This document shows, one piece after another, positions 35,395 to 43,930 of a DNA stretch of 64,000 nucleotides. The notes beneath the pieces are model-generated. The model was not told where the DNA came from. It ran no database searches and was given only the letters and a program-made list of their open reading frames with translations. Every line of letters begins with the position of its first letter. The first letter of the stretch is position 1. Source of the DNA: Pseudomonas batumici (lineage in GTDB: Bacteria > Pseudomonadota > Gammaproteobacteria > Pseudomonadales > Pseudomonadaceae). Where the stretch lies: NCBI RefSeq assembly GCF_000820515.1, contig NZ_JXDG01000034.1, forward strand, positions 30,487 through 94,486. Reading direction: 5' to 3'. Position numbers and translations under genes: made by a program.

Positions 35395-35661
35395 ATGAAC
35401 CTACGTCCCCTGCTGATAACCGGCGCCCTGGCCCTCTCGGCCTTTACCGGCATGGCCCTGGCCGACACTAGCGGAACCGCCCAGCCCGTGCCTTATCATT
35501 ACGGCATGCAGCTGAACATCGCCAAGGTCACCTCGATGACCGAGCAACCGACCCATGTCTGCAAAGTGGTCACCGCCGACATGAAGTTCATCGATACCGC
35601 CGGCAAGCCCGAGGACATCACCTACCTCAAGCTGTCGGATGCCTGCAACTACAACAACTGA
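35395..35661 (+). CDS. DUF2790 small exported protein
   Basis: An 88-residue protein with a signal peptide (MNLRPLLITGALALSAFTGMALA) and a short mature domain, YHYGMQLNIAKVTSMTEQP then HVCKVVTADMKFIDTAGKPEDITYLKLSDAC, with two cysteines that could form a disulfide in the periplasm. DUF2790 proteins are common in Pseudomonas and have no established function. I chose the ATG at 35395, with CGGAG upstream; the longer frame from 35290 has no ribosome binding site. It is a single-gene unit between the ABC operon and the iron operon. Confidence 0.87.
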   Translation: MNLRPLLITGALALSAFTGMALADTSGTAQPVPYHYGMQLNIAKVTSMTEQPTHVCKVVTADMKFIDTAGKPEDITYLKLSDACNYNN

Positions 35662-35696
35662 TGCCGACAAGACGAGATCCTGAACACACCGCTACA

Positions 35697-35798
35697 CCTG
35701 TAGGAGCCGGCTTGCTGGCGATGGCGTCCGCAAGGACACAGCAAGGCTCAAGGGCCTTATCGCTGCGATGCGGCGTCCCGACAAGCCAGCTCCCACAG
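35697..35798. repeat. REPIN
   Basis: A left arm GTAGGAGCCGGCTTGCTGGC and a partly degenerate right arm (GACAAGCCAGCTCCCACAG) lie after the DUF2790 gene. The remaining stretch to the Fur box shows no gene. Confidence 0.82.
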
Positions 35799-35924
35799 TA
35801 ACCGCATCGCCCCCTAGAAATAGCCCGAAAAGCAGCGCCAACCCCTCATCCGAGCGCAGTCCCCCCGCCGTCAACACCCCCGCCTTTTCAGCCCTCATTC
35901 AGCAATTGTCAATCAAACCTGTTT

Positions 35925-35943
35925 AGTAATGAGTCTCATTATG
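35925..35943 (+). promoter_or_regulatory. Fur box upstream of efeU
   Basis: AGTAATGAGTCTCATTATG contains the perfect dyad TAATGA-GTC-TCATTA, in good agreement with the 19-bp Fur consensus. It lies about 40 bases upstream of the efeU ATG, so the iron operon should be repressed when iron is plentiful. Confidence 0.8.
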
Positions 35944-35983
35944 TTACAAATTACCATCTTCTCTAACAGTGGTGCGTTGCCGA

Positions 35984-36826
35984 ATGCTGGTTCCCTTCCT
36001 GATCATGCTGCGCGAAGGCATTGAAGCCGCGCTTATCGTTGGCATTATCGCCAGTTACCTCAAGCAGACTGGCCGGGGCCAGTGGATGCCCGCCGTGTGG
36101 ATCGGCGTGTTCCTCGCCGCCGCCCTCGCCCTGCTGGTCGGCGGCGGCCTGGAGCTGATGAGTGCCGAGTTCCCGCAGAAGCAGCAGGAACTCTTCGAAG
36201 GCATCGTCGGGCTGATCGCCGTCGGCATCCTCAGCTCAATGGTGTTCTGGATGCGCAAGGTCGCCCGCTCCATCAAGCACGCCCTGCATGAATCCCTCGA
36301 CCAGGCGCTCGCCGGTTCCACGCACCAGGTCTGGGCACTGATCGCCATGGTGTTTTTCGCCGTGGCCCGCGAAGGCCTGGAAACCGTGTTCTTCCTGCTG
36401 GCGGTGTTCCAGCAGAGCGAAGGTCCGGGCGCGCCCATCGGCGCCCTGCTCGGCCTGGTCCTGGCGATTTTCCTCGGTTTCGCCCTCTACAGCGGCAGCA
36501 TGCGCCTGAACCTGGGCCTGTTCTTCCGCTGGACCGGCCTGTTCATCCTGCTGGTCGCCGCCGGCATCCTCGCCAACTCGGTCCGGGCCCTGCATGAAGC
36601 CGGCCTGTGGAACCACCTGCAGGCGGTGGTCTTCGACATCAGCGCCACGCTGCCGATGGACGGCCCGGCGGGCTCGCTGCTGGCCGGCATGTTCGGCTAC
36701 CAGGATGCGCCCACGGTCAGCGTCCTGGGTGCCTACCTGCTGTACCTGGCAGTCACCCTGGTGCTGTTCTTCATGCCGGCGGCGACACCCGCGCCCAAGC
36801 ACACTTCTTCCGTTCCCAACCCTTAA
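35984..36826 (+). CDS. efeU: Iron permease EfeU (FTR1 family)
   Basis: A 280-residue inner-membrane permease with seven hydrophobic segments. The two REXXE iron-binding motifs are LREGIEAAL near residue 10 and AREGLETVF near 130. The start MLVPFLIMLREGIEAAL matches the family; an upstream GTG (35969) is less likely. It is the first gene of the efeU-efeO-efeB-efeM operon and sits behind a Fur box. In E. coli the EfeUOB system takes up ferrous iron at low pH. Confidence 0.94.
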   Translation: MLVPFLIMLREGIEAALIVGIIASYLKQTGRGQWMPAVWIGVFLAAALALLVGGGLELMSAEFPQKQQELFEGIVGLIAVGILSSMVFWMRKVARSIKHALHESLDQALAGSTHQVWALIAMVFFAVAREGLETVFFLLAVFQQSEGPGAPIGALLGLVLAIFLGFALYSGSMRLNLGLFFRWTGLFILLVAAGILANSVRALHEAGLWNHLQAVVFDISATLPMDGPAGSLLAGMFGYQDAPTVSVLGAYLLYLAVTLVLFFMPAATPAPKHTSSVPNP

Positions 36827-36834
36827 GGTTACCC

Positions 36835-38028
36835 ATGTCCAACCCTGCAACTGGCAAACCGCCCCAGGCCCTGCGCTGGGCGGTAGCCGGCTCGGTGATC
36901 GTGATGATCGCGGCCGGCGGGCTGTTCTATTACGCCTCGCAGTTGGCCGCGAGCAAGCGCCAGGCCCATCACAACGAAATCACCGTGACCATCCAGGCCC
37001 ACGGCTGTGAGCCGAATGCCCTGACTGTACCGGCCGGGCCGAACAGTTTCCGCATCCTCAACAGTTCGCAACGCGCGGTCGAGTGGGAAATCCTCGACGG
37101 CGTGCTGGTGGTCGAGGAGCGCGAGAACATCGCCCCGGGCCTGAGCCAGGTGATCAACGCCAACCTGATGCCCGGCGACTACACCATCACCTGTGGGCTG
37201 CTGAGCAACCCGCGCGGCAGCTTGCACGTGACGCCCACAGCGGCCTCCGAGGCAGCAGCCAAGGCACGCCCTTCGATGACTGCGTTTATCGGTCCGCTGT
37301 CGGAATTCCGGGTGTACCTGAGCAGCCAGGGCAACGCGCTGATCAAGGCGGTCGATGCGCTGGAGCAGGCGCTGGCCGCCGGTGACCTGACCCAGGCTCA
37401 GGCGCTCTATGCACCGGCCCGTGCCGCCTATCAGCGCCTGGCCCCGGCCGCCCAGCGTTTCGCCGAACTGGACAACGCCATCAACGCCCGCGCCGACTAT
37501 TACGAACAACGCGAACAGGACCCGGGCTTCGGTGGCTTCCACCGCATCGAATACGGCCTGTTCCGGCAGCGCGACCTCGACGGCCTGGTGCCGGTCGCCC
37601 AACGCCTGCAAGCCGATGTCATCAACCTCAAACAGCAATTGCTGGCCCAGTCGCTGCCGCCGGAACAGTGGGTGAGCAGCGTCATCCGTAGCCTGCGCGG
37701 CATGGCCGAGACCCGGGCCGGCAGTGGCGAGGAAGAGCGCTACAGCCACGTCGACCTGGACGGTTTCGCCGCCAACCTGCAGGCCGCGCAAAAGGTGATC
37801 GATCTGCTGCGGCCGCTGCTGGCCAAGTCGTCCGGCGACCTGCTGGCGAAGATCGACAACGCCACCGTGGCCCTGGACGCCGAATTCAACGGCCTGCGCA
37901 GCGCCAACGGCTATCTCACCTACGACACCGTCAGTGCCGCGCAACGCCAGCAGATCAGCGACAAGGCCAAGGCCCTGGCCGATGCACTCGATGGAATCGA
38001 CCCCGCCCTCGGCCTTTCCGGCCTGTAA
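36835..38028 (+). CDS. efeO: EfeO: cupredoxin plus M75 (imelysin) periplasmic iron protein
   Basis: A 397-residue protein. An N-terminal membrane anchor or uncleaved signal (about 14-34, LRWAVAGSVIVMIAAGGLFYY) is followed by a cupredoxin domain (about 45-135, with EPNALTVPAGPNSFRILN and DYTITCGLL) and a C-terminal M75 peptidase-like domain with the HXXE motif in GFHRIEYGLF. This is the full EfeO architecture. It lies eight bases after efeU and 20 bases before efeB. The long open frame running antisense to it is a high-GC artefact. Confidence 0.94.
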   Translation: MSNPATGKPPQALRWAVAGSVIVMIAAGGLFYYASQLAASKRQAHHNEITVTIQAHGCEPNALTVPAGPNSFRILNSSQRAVEWEILDGVLVVEERENIAPGLSQVINANLMPGDYTITCGLLSNPRGSLHVTPTAASEAAAKARPSMTAFIGPLSEFRVYLSSQGNALIKAVDALEQALAAGDLTQAQALYAPARAAYQRLAPAAQRFAELDNAINARADYYEQREQDPGFGGFHRIEYGLFRQRDLDGLVPVAQRLQADVINLKQQLLAQSLPPEQWVSSVIRSLRGMAETRAGSGEEERYSHVDLDGFAANLQAAQKVIDLLRPLLAKSSGDLLAKIDNATVALDAEFNGLRSANGYLTYDTVSAAQRQQISDKAKALADALDGIDPALGLSGL

Positions 38029-38047
38029 ACAAGCAGACGATACGAAC

Positions 38048-39364
38048 ATGAGCGATTCAGAACACCACAACGCCGAATTTTCCGCCCAACGCCGTCGCGT
38101 CCTGCTGGGCATGGGGGTGGCCGGCGCCGCCCTGGCCGGTAGCGCCCTGAGCTGCCCGGCCATGGCCGCCAGCCAGGCGCAGGCCCAGGTCACCGAAGCC
38201 CCGAGCAGCGACAAGACTCAGGACCGCCACGACTTCCACGGCAAGCACCAGACCGGGATCGTCACCCCGCGCCCGGCCGCCGGCATGATCGTCTCCTTCG
38301 ACGTCCTGGCCAGTGACAGCGAGGAACTCGAACGCCTGTTCCGCACCCTGAACAAGCGCATCGCGTTCCTCATGAGCGGCGGCGCGGTGAAACAGGTCGA
38401 TGAAAAACTGCCACCCCTGGACTCCGGGATTCTCGGCCCGGTGGTCACCCCGGACAACCTGACCATCACCGTCGCGGTGGGCGAGTCGCTGTTCGACGAG
38501 CGTTACGGCCTGGCCGCGGTCAAGCCCAGGCACCTGATCCGCATGGTCGGTTTCCCCAACGACGCCCTGCAGCCGGAGCTGTGCCACGGCGACCTGAGCA
38601 TCCAGTTCTGCTCCAACACCCCGGACACCAACATCCACGCCCTGCGCGACATCGTCAAGAACACCCCGGACCTGCTGCTGGTGCGCTGGAAACAGGAAGG
38701 CACGGTGCCGCCCCAGGCACCGGCCAAGGCCGGAGAACCGGCCCAGAGCGCACGCAACTTCCTCGGTTTCCGTGACGGTTCGGCCAACCCGGACTCCAAC
38801 GATGCCAGCGCCATGGACCGTATCGTCTGGGTCCAGCCCGGAGCCAATGAACCGGCCTGGGCCGTGGCCGGCAGCTACCAGGCGGTGCGGATCATCCGCA
38901 ACCTGGTGGAGCGCTGGGACCGCACGCCCCTGCAGGAACAGCAAAGCATCATCGGCCGGGTCAAGAGCACCGGCGCGCCCATGGGCGGCGAGAAGGAAAC
39001 CCAGGTTCCCGACTACAGCAAGGATCCTGAAGGCAAGCTGACCAAGCTCGATGCCCATATCCGCCTGGCCAACCCGCGCACCGCCGAAACCCAGCGCAAC
39101 CTGATCCTGCGTCGCCCCTTCAACTACTCCAATGGCGTGAGCAAGAACGGCCAGCTGGAGATGGGCCTGCTGTTCATCTGCTACCAGTCGGACCTGTCAC
39201 AAGGCTTCATCGCCGTGCAAACCCGGCTCAACGGCGAGCCCCTGGAGGAATACCTCAAGCCTATCGGCGGCGGCTATTTCTTCACCTTGCCAGGTGTCAC
39301 CGGCGATCAGGACTTCATCGGTCGCTCGCTGCTTTCGGCTGCCAAACAAAAAACCACTGCTTGA
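38048..39364 (+). CDS. efeB: EfeB: Tat-exported DyP-type haem peroxidase
   Basis: A 438-residue deferrochelatase/peroxidase. The twin-arginine signal AQRRRVLLGMGVAGAALAGSALS is clear and the mature protein begins near residue 40. DyP hallmarks are GFRDGSANP (the GXXDG motif with the catalytic Asp) and the likely proximal haem His in KLDAHIRLANPR. The last residues (SAAKQKTTA) match Pseudomonas EfeB. It follows efeO by 20 bases. The frame is open upstream to 37934, but MSDSEHHNAEF at 38048 is the family start. Confidence 0.95.
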   Translation: MSDSEHHNAEFSAQRRRVLLGMGVAGAALAGSALSCPAMAASQAQAQVTEAPSSDKTQDRHDFHGKHQTGIVTPRPAAGMIVSFDVLASDSEELERLFRTLNKRIAFLMSGGAVKQVDEKLPPLDSGILGPVVTPDNLTITVAVGESLFDERYGLAAVKPRHLIRMVGFPNDALQPELCHGDLSIQFCSNTPDTNIHALRDIVKNTPDLLLVRWKQEGTVPPQAPAKAGEPAQSARNFLGFRDGSANPDSNDASAMDRIVWVQPGANEPAWAVAGSYQAVRIIRNLVERWDRTPLQEQQSIIGRVKSTGAPMGGEKETQVPDYSKDPEGKLTKLDAHIRLANPRTAETQRNLILRRPFNYSNGVSKNGQLEMGLLFICYQSDLSQGFIAVQTRLNGEPLEEYLKPIGGGYFFTLPGVTGDQDFIGRSLLSAAKQKTTA

Positions 39365-39389
39365 CCCTTAACTCACCAGGAAACATCCC

Positions 39390-40214
39390 ATGAAGAAGTC
39401 GCCTCTTGCTTTGTTGTTGGCCCTTGGCCTGTTCCACGCACCGCTTTCGGCTTTTGCGGCCACCGCGCCGCTGGATCTGGTGGGCCCGGTGTCCGACTAC
39501 AAGATCTATGTGACCGCGGAACTCGATGAACTGGCCAGCAAGACCGAGCAGTTCACCGCAGCCGTGAAGAAAGGCGACCTGGCCACCGCCAAGAAGCTCT
39601 ACGCACCGACGCGTGTGCATTACGAGAAGATCGAGCCGATCGCCGAACTGTTCAATGACCTGGACGGCGCCATCGACTCCCGCGTCAACGACCATGAAAA
39701 AGGCGTGAAGGCCGAAGACTTCACCGGCTTCCACCGTCTCGAATACAGTCTGTTCTCGGAAAACACCACCGATGGCCTGGGTGAACTGGCCGATGGCCTG
39801 AACAAGGACGTCAAGGACCTGCAGGCCCGCGTGGCCGGCCTGACCTTCCCGCCAGAGAAAGTAGTGGGCGGTGCCGCCACGCTGCTGGAAGAAGTGGCCG
39901 CCACCAAGATCGCCGGTGAAGAAGACCGCTACAGCCACACCGACCTGTATGACTTCCAGGGCAACATCGACGGCGCGAAGAAGATCGTCGACCTGTTCCG
40001 TCCGCAGATCGAGAAGCAGGACAAGGCTTTCACCGCCAAAGTGGACAAGAACTTCGCCACCGTGGACAAGATCCTGGCCAAGTACAAGACCCAGGATGGC
40101 GGTTTCGAAACCTATGACAAGATCAAGGACGCCGATCGCAAGGCCCTGGTGGGTCCGGTCACGACCCTGGCCGAAGACCTGTCGACCCTGCGTGGCAAGC
40201 TGGGCCTGAACTAA
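39390..40214 (+). CDS. efeM: EfeM-like M75 (imelysin) periplasmic protein
   Basis: A 274-residue protein with a signal peptide ([23 protein letters not shown]) and a single M75 domain: [24 protein letters not shown] at the start and the metal-binding HXXE motif in [10 protein letters not shown]. It is a paralogue of the C-terminal half of EfeO from the same operon; [30 protein letters not shown] parallels EEERYSHVDLDGFAANLQAAQKVIDLLRP. It lacks the cupredoxin domain, which is the EfeM/Algp7 type. It is last in the operon, 25 bases after efeB, and is followed by a hairpin and a REPIN. Confidence 0.92.
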   Translation: MKKSPLALLLALGLFHAPLSAFAATAPLDLVGPVSDYKIYVTAELDELASKTEQFTAAVKKGDLATAKKLYAPTRVHYEKIEPIAELFNDLDGAIDSRVNDHEKGVKAEDFTGFHRLEYSLFSENTTDGLGELADGLNKDVKDLQARVAGLTFPPEKVVGGAATLLEEVAATKIAGEEDRYSHTDLYDFQGNIDGAKKIVDLFRPQIEKQDKAFTAKVDKNFATVDKILAKYKTQDGGFETYDKIKDADRKALVGPVTTLAEDLSTLRGKLGLN

Positions 40215-40221
40215 GGCCGGT

Positions 40222-40257
40222 GGTCATCCCGGGGGATCGATATCGCCCGGGATGACC
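40222..40257 (+). terminator. Stem-loop at the end of the efe operon
   Basis: A 12-base-pair stem GGTCATCCCGGG/CCCGGGATGACC lies seven bases past the efeM stop. No T-run follows, and it abuts a REPIN, so termination or 3'-end protection are both possible. Confidence 0.55.
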
Positions 40258-40350
40258 TCATCGCCGGCAAGCCGGCTCCCACAGGATCTGGGCTCGGCGA
40301 TACCTTGCGACGTGCGCCAATTCGTGGGAGCCGGCTTGCTGGCGATGAAC
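40257..40350. repeat. REPIN
   Basis: Inverted arms CATCGCCGGCAAGCCGGCTC and GTGGGAGCCGGCTTGCTGGC lie between the converging efeM and pssA genes. Confidence 0.87.
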
Positions 40351-40394
40351 GATAACGCGGTCTCCCTGCACTCCCCTCTGCCCCATCCCCCGCC

Positions 40395-41738
40395 TCACAA
40401 CATCCGATACAACAACCGCTCGATCCGTACCCGACTGACCCGCCGCAGGAACTTGCCCACCGCTTCCGGATAATCCACCAGGGTCTCCAGGCTCCTGAAG
40501 CTGTCGATCCGCCGGGTGTTTTCCATGATCAGCGCCAACTCCTTCGCCCGCGCTTCCAGCAGCTCGCGACGCGGATCGTCGATCAGCAGGGCATTCTCCA
40601 GATCCAGCCGGAACGCCCGCGGGTTGAGGTTGTTCCCCGTCAGCAAGGTATAGCGCTCGTCGATCCACATGCCCTTGAGGTGATAGGTGTTGTCCCCGTC
40701 ACGCCACAGGTGCAGGTTCAACTGCCCGCTGTCGATCACCGCCTGATGGCCCTTGGCAAAACGCCGCAGGCTGATCTCGTAGAGATAGGGCAAGGCGGCG
40801 ATGACCTTGAACGGCTGGCTCGGCGGGATGTAGAAATCGTTGGCGGTCTTGTCGCCAACAATGATGTCGATCTTCACCCCACGCTCCAGCGCCCGGTTGA
40901 TTTCCCGGGTCACCGCCAGCGGCAAATTGAAATACGGCGTGCAGATGGTCAGTTGCTGCTGGCTGGAGGCGATCAGTTCGCAGACCAGGCGGTTCAGCGG
41001 GTTGTTCTTGCCCAAGCCCATCACCGGACTGACCGACAGGCCGAAGGTCGGCTCGCTGCCGGCCGTGGTGTCATAGTTGGCCCGCTTCAGGCGGCTGCGC
41101 AAATTGCCGATGTCGCCGCGCAGGCTGCGGGTCGTGGGCAGCTCCGGCAGGTCAAGACGACGCACCGCCCGGGACGCCAGCAATTCGTTGCGCACCAGCT
41201 CCTGCATCGAGTCGGCCAAGGCGGCGTTGTGCAGCAGGTGATAGCGGTCGAAACGGTACTTGTCGAACTTGTGCAGGTAGACGTTGTTCAGGCTGGCGCC
41301 GCTGTAGATCACGCAATCATCGATCACGAAACCCTTGAGGTGCAGCACGCCGAACAACTCGCGGGTCTGCACCGGCACCCCGTAGATCGGCACTTCAGTA
41401 CTGTGGTCGCGGGTTTGCGCCTGGTACCAGGCACTGTTGCCCGGTTGCTTGCCGGCCCCGATCAGGCCGCGCTGGGCCCGCAGCCAGTCCACCACCACGA
41501 CGATTTCCAGTTCCGGGCGGGCCGACTTGGCCGCATGCAGGGCATCGAGGATTTCCTGGCCGGCTTCGTCTGCCTGCAGGTACAACGCCACCAGCGTGAT
41601 GCGCTGCCGTGCACCGGCGATCTTCTCCAGCAGGCAACGCCGGAACTCGGCAGCCGAAGGCAGGATGGTCAAGGCCTCGGCAGCCAGCGGGAAGCTGCGC
41701 AGTTTGGGCAACAGGGAGCGTTTGAAGAGCGACGGCAT
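40395..41738 (-). CDS. pssA: CDP-diacylglycerol-serine O-phosphatidyltransferase, PLD-type
   Basis: A 447-residue phospholipase-D-superfamily enzyme making phosphatidylserine, the precursor of phosphatidylethanolamine. It aligns over its whole length with E. coli PssA: LLEKIAGARQRITLVALYLQADEAGQEIL, VVDWLRAQRGLIG, first HKD HLKGFVIDDCVIYSGASLN, QLTICTPYFNLPLAV, GDKTANDFYIPP, and second HKD YHLKGMWIDERYTLLTGNN. The start MPSLFKRSLLPKL fits; the frame is open far upstream across a TetR gene on the other strand but is not coding there. It is peripheral membrane and is a single-gene unit. Confidence 0.95.
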   Translation of the reverse strand: MPSLFKRSLLPKLRSFPLAAEALTILPSAAEFRRCLLEKIAGARQRITLVALYLQADEAGQEILDALHAAKSARPELEIVVVVDWLRAQRGLIGAGKQPGNSAWYQAQTRDHSTEVPIYGVPVQTRELFGVLHLKGFVIDDCVIYSGASLNNVYLHKFDKYRFDRYHLLHNAALADSMQELVRNELLASRAVRRLDLPELPTTRSLRGDIGNLRSRLKRANYDTTAGSEPTFGLSVSPVMGLGKNNPLNRLVCELIASSQQQLTICTPYFNLPLAVTREINRALERGVKIDIIVGDKTANDFYIPPSQPFKVIAALPYLYEISLRRFAKGHQAVIDSGQLNLHLWRDGDNTYHLKGMWIDERYTLLTGNNLNPRAFRLDLENALLIDDPRRELLEARAKELALIMENTRRIDSFRSLETLVDYPEAVGKFLRRVSRVRIERLLYRML

Positions 41739-41923
41739 AGGGCTCGCTAGGGTCGAATGCGAAGGATCGCCAAGTCTACACCATGCGCGGCCCTGGAACG
41801 CGCCTTCGAAGAGGGCTTTGCCGCCAACCCCGACGGCGGTTGTGGAATTGTTCCCGAGTCCTCCCCCACCTTTCCCCCTGTCGCCCTTCATGGATTTATT
41901 TCGGCAAGTCGATTGACCATGGA

Positions 41924-41935
41924 GAACGATCGTTC
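41924..41935. promoter_or_regulatory. Palindromic TetR-type operator
   Basis: GAACGATCGTTC is a perfect 12-bp palindrome ending 13 bases before the preferred tetR ATG, the usual position for TetR autorepression. Confidence 0.6.
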
Positions 41936-41948
41936 TACTCTCTTTCCC

Positions 41949-42512
41949 ATGAACGAAATCACTCCGAATCAGACCCGGGAAAACCTGCTGGATACCGCCG
42001 AGCAGTTGATCTATCAAAGTGGCATCCATGCCACCGGCATCGATCTTCTGGTGCGCACCTCCGGTGTGGCGCGCAAAAGCCTCTACAAGTACTTCGGCAC
42101 CAAGGACGAATTGACCCTGGAAGCCTTGCGCCGCCGGGATATCCGCTGGATGCAGTGGTATCGCGGCGAAGTCGACAAGGCCGGCAGTTCCGGCGCGCGC
42201 CTGCTCGCCCTGTTCAGCGTGCTGGGCGACTGGTTCGCCAGCGAGGGCTTTCGCGGCTGCGCCTTTATCAATACCGCCGGCGAAACCGGCGATCCCCAGG
42301 ACCCGGTGCGCCAACTGGCCAAGGAACATAAGCAGAAGTTGCTCGACTATGTGGTCGAGCTCTGTGAAGCACATGGCATCGACGATCCGCAGGCAACTGG
42401 CCGACAGTTGCTGATCCTGATCGACGGCGCCATTACCGTCGCACTGGTCATGGGCGACCCCGGTGCAGCCGATAATGCGCAATGCATGGCGCGAACGTTA
42501 TTGGCGCTCTGA
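41949..42512 (+). CDS. TetR-family transcriptional regulator
   Basis: A 187-residue regulator with the TetR helix-turn-helix TRENLLDTAEQLIYQSGIHATGIDLLVRTSGVARKSLYKYFGTKDEL, then an all-helical ligand domain with EGFRGCAFINTAGETGDP, typical of the YcdC/AcrR relatives next to DUF1348 genes. I chose the ATG at 41949 because the earlier ATG (41919) would place a perfect palindrome inside the coding region. The downstream DUF1348 gene, 113 bases on, is its likely target or operon partner. Confidence 0.9.
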   Translation: MNEITPNQTRENLLDTAEQLIYQSGIHATGIDLLVRTSGVARKSLYKYFGTKDELTLEALRRRDIRWMQWYRGEVDKAGSSGARLLALFSVLGDWFASEGFRGCAFINTAGETGDPQDPVRQLAKEHKQKLLDYVVELCEAHGIDDPQATGRQLLILIDGAITVALVMGDPGAADNAQCMARTLLAL

Positions 42513-42527
42513 GTCGCGCCCCGAATC

Positions 42528-42556
42528 GCCAATACGCCCGGGATGAGCGATTGGCG
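42528..42556. other. Stem-loop between tetR and the DUF1348 gene
   Basis: A seven-base-pair stem CGCCAAT/ATTGGCG with a 15-base loop lies 15 bases after tetR. No T-run follows. It could be a weak attenuator or a regulator site. Confidence 0.35.
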
Positions 42557-42625
42557 GGCGGGCCCGCGACCGCTTGACCCAAGCACGACAACTTGTCTGA
42601 ACCCTACTCAATTGGAGACATTGCC

Positions 42626-43105
42626 ATGTCATCTGACGCTGACGCTCGCCCGCCACTTCCCCCCTTCACCCGTGAATCGGCGATCCAGAAGATCCGCCTG
42701 GCCGAAGACGGCTGGAACTCCCGCGACCCGGAGCGCGTGTCCCTGGCCTACACCCTGGACACCCAATGGCGTAATCGCGCCGAGTTCGCCCACAACCGTG
42801 AAGAGGCCAAGGCTTTCCTGACCCGCAAATGGGCCAAGGAACTGGATTACCGCTTGATCAAGGAACTCTGGGCCTTTACCGACAACCGCATCGCCGTGCG
42901 TTACGCCTATGAGTGGCATGACGATTCGGGCAACTGGTTCCGCTCCTATGGCAACGAAAACTGGGAGTTCGACGAGAACGGCCTGATGTCCAACCGGCAC
43001 GCCTGCATCAACGACATGCCGATCAAGGCCTCGGAGCGCAAATTCCACTGGCCGCTGGGCCGTCGTCCGGACGATCACCCGGGCCTCTCGGACCTGGGGC
43101 TGTAA
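42626..43105 (+). CDS. DUF1348 (NTF2/SnoaL-like) protein
   Basis: A 159-residue protein of the DUF1348 family with a SnoaL/NTF2-like cone fold. Conserved features include [25 protein letters not shown] and [41 protein letters not shown] (as [12 protein letters not shown] here). The function is not established. GGAG stands eight bases before the ATG; an upstream frame from 42593 is not supported. It is paired with a TetR regulator and followed by two terminators. Confidence 0.9.
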   Translation: MSSDADARPPLPPFTRESAIQKIRLAEDGWNSRDPERVSLAYTLDTQWRNRAEFAHNREEAKAFLTRKWAKELDYRLIKELWAFTDNRIAVRYAYEWHDDSGNWFRSYGNENWEFDENGLMSNRHACINDMPIKASERKFHWPLGRRPDDHPGLSDLGL

Positions 43106-43115
43106 CTCATCGCCC

Positions 43116-43143
43116 GATCATTCCCGCCTCGGTGGGAATGATC
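43116..43143 (+). terminator. First stem-loop after the DUF1348 gene
   Basis: A ten-base-pair stem GATCATTCCC/GGGAATGATC, loop about eight bases, just after the stop codon, without a T-run. Confidence 0.6.
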
Positions 43144-43150
43144 ACCGCTG

Positions 43151-43183
43151 CAAAAAAATCGCCCGACGGGCGATTTTTTTTGC
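43151..43183. terminator. Bidirectional Rho-independent terminator
   Basis: The stem AAAAATCGCCC/GGGCGATTTTT with loop GAC ends in eight T residues on the plus strand and seven on the minus strand. It ends the DUF1348 transcript. Confidence 0.93.
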
Positions 43184-43333
43184 AGGCATGAATAAATGCC
43201 GAACGCCGGGTGTTCAATCCACAGCAGCCATCACGACTGCCTTGCGCCAGGCCGTCGGAAATAACTTTCAACAGCGGCGAATAAAACCCGCCACTCGAGC
43301 GTTTACTACCCTGCAGACACCGGAGCATTAACG

Positions 43334-43876
43334 ATGAGCCTGTATAAAGCCACCTTCGCGGTTCCCTTCCTGATTGCCAGTTGCCTGGCCGGGGCCCTGT
43401 TGAGCACGCCGGCATTCGCTTCGGGCGAAAAAGCCGAGTCCATGCCACCCTCCTGCCCCAAGGGCCAGGTCTGGAACAAGGCCAAGAAAGCCTGCATCCC
43501 GTATACCAGCAGCCTGACGCCCGACGAAGACCGCACCGACTACGCCTATCGCCTGGCCAAGGACGGGCGCTATCAGGAGGCCCTGGACCTGCTCGACACC
43601 CTCAAGCAGCCCCATACCGCCAAGGCCCTCAACTATCGCGGCTACGCCACGCGTAAACTGGGTCGTACCGATGAAGGCATCGGCTACTATCTACAGGCCG
43701 TGGAGCTGGATCCGAACTACGCCCAGGTACGCGAATACCTGGGCGAAGCCTACGTGATCAAAGGCCGCATGGACCTCGCCCAGGTGCAACTGCAGACCAT
43801 CAAGTCGCTCTGCGGCACCGGGTGCGAGGAATATGAAGACCTGGCCGACGCTATCGCGCACCCGACCCAAAGCTGA
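43334..43876 (+). CDS. Exported tetratricopeptide-repeat protein
   Basis: A 180-residue periplasmic protein. A signal peptide (ATFAVPFLIASCLAGALLSTPAFA) is followed by a short cysteine-containing segment (PPSCPKGQVWNKAKKACIP, a possible disulfide loop) and about two to three TPR units (YAYRLAKDGRYQEALDLLDTL, ALNYRGYATRKLGRTDEGIGYYLQAVELDPNYAQVREYLGEAYVIKG). A second Cys pair (LCGTGCEEYEDL) is near the C-terminus. It precedes an ECF sigma and an anti-sigma gene by about 55 bases and may be a sensor or a target of that system. Confidence 0.88.
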   Translation: MSLYKATFAVPFLIASCLAGALLSTPAFASGEKAESMPPSCPKGQVWNKAKKACIPYTSSLTPDEDRTDYAYRLAKDGRYQEALDLLDTLKQPHTAKALNYRGYATRKLGRTDEGIGYYLQAVELDPNYAQVREYLGEAYVIKGRMDLAQVQLQTIKSLCGTGCEEYEDLADAIAHPTQS

Positions 43877-43930
43877 TCACCGTTACGGGCGGAGGTTGCC
43901 ATCGCCAGCGACAAGGAAATACGCACCGAG

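Noticed and set aside
36829..38214. Long antisense frame opposite efeO and the start of efeB
   Set aside because: efeO and efeB have full domain sets and Tat/anchor signals; the antisense product has no family features.
41739..42482. N-terminal extension of the pssA frame across tetR
   Set aside because: PssA homologues begin near MPSLFKR, and the extension is antisense to a complete TetR gene.
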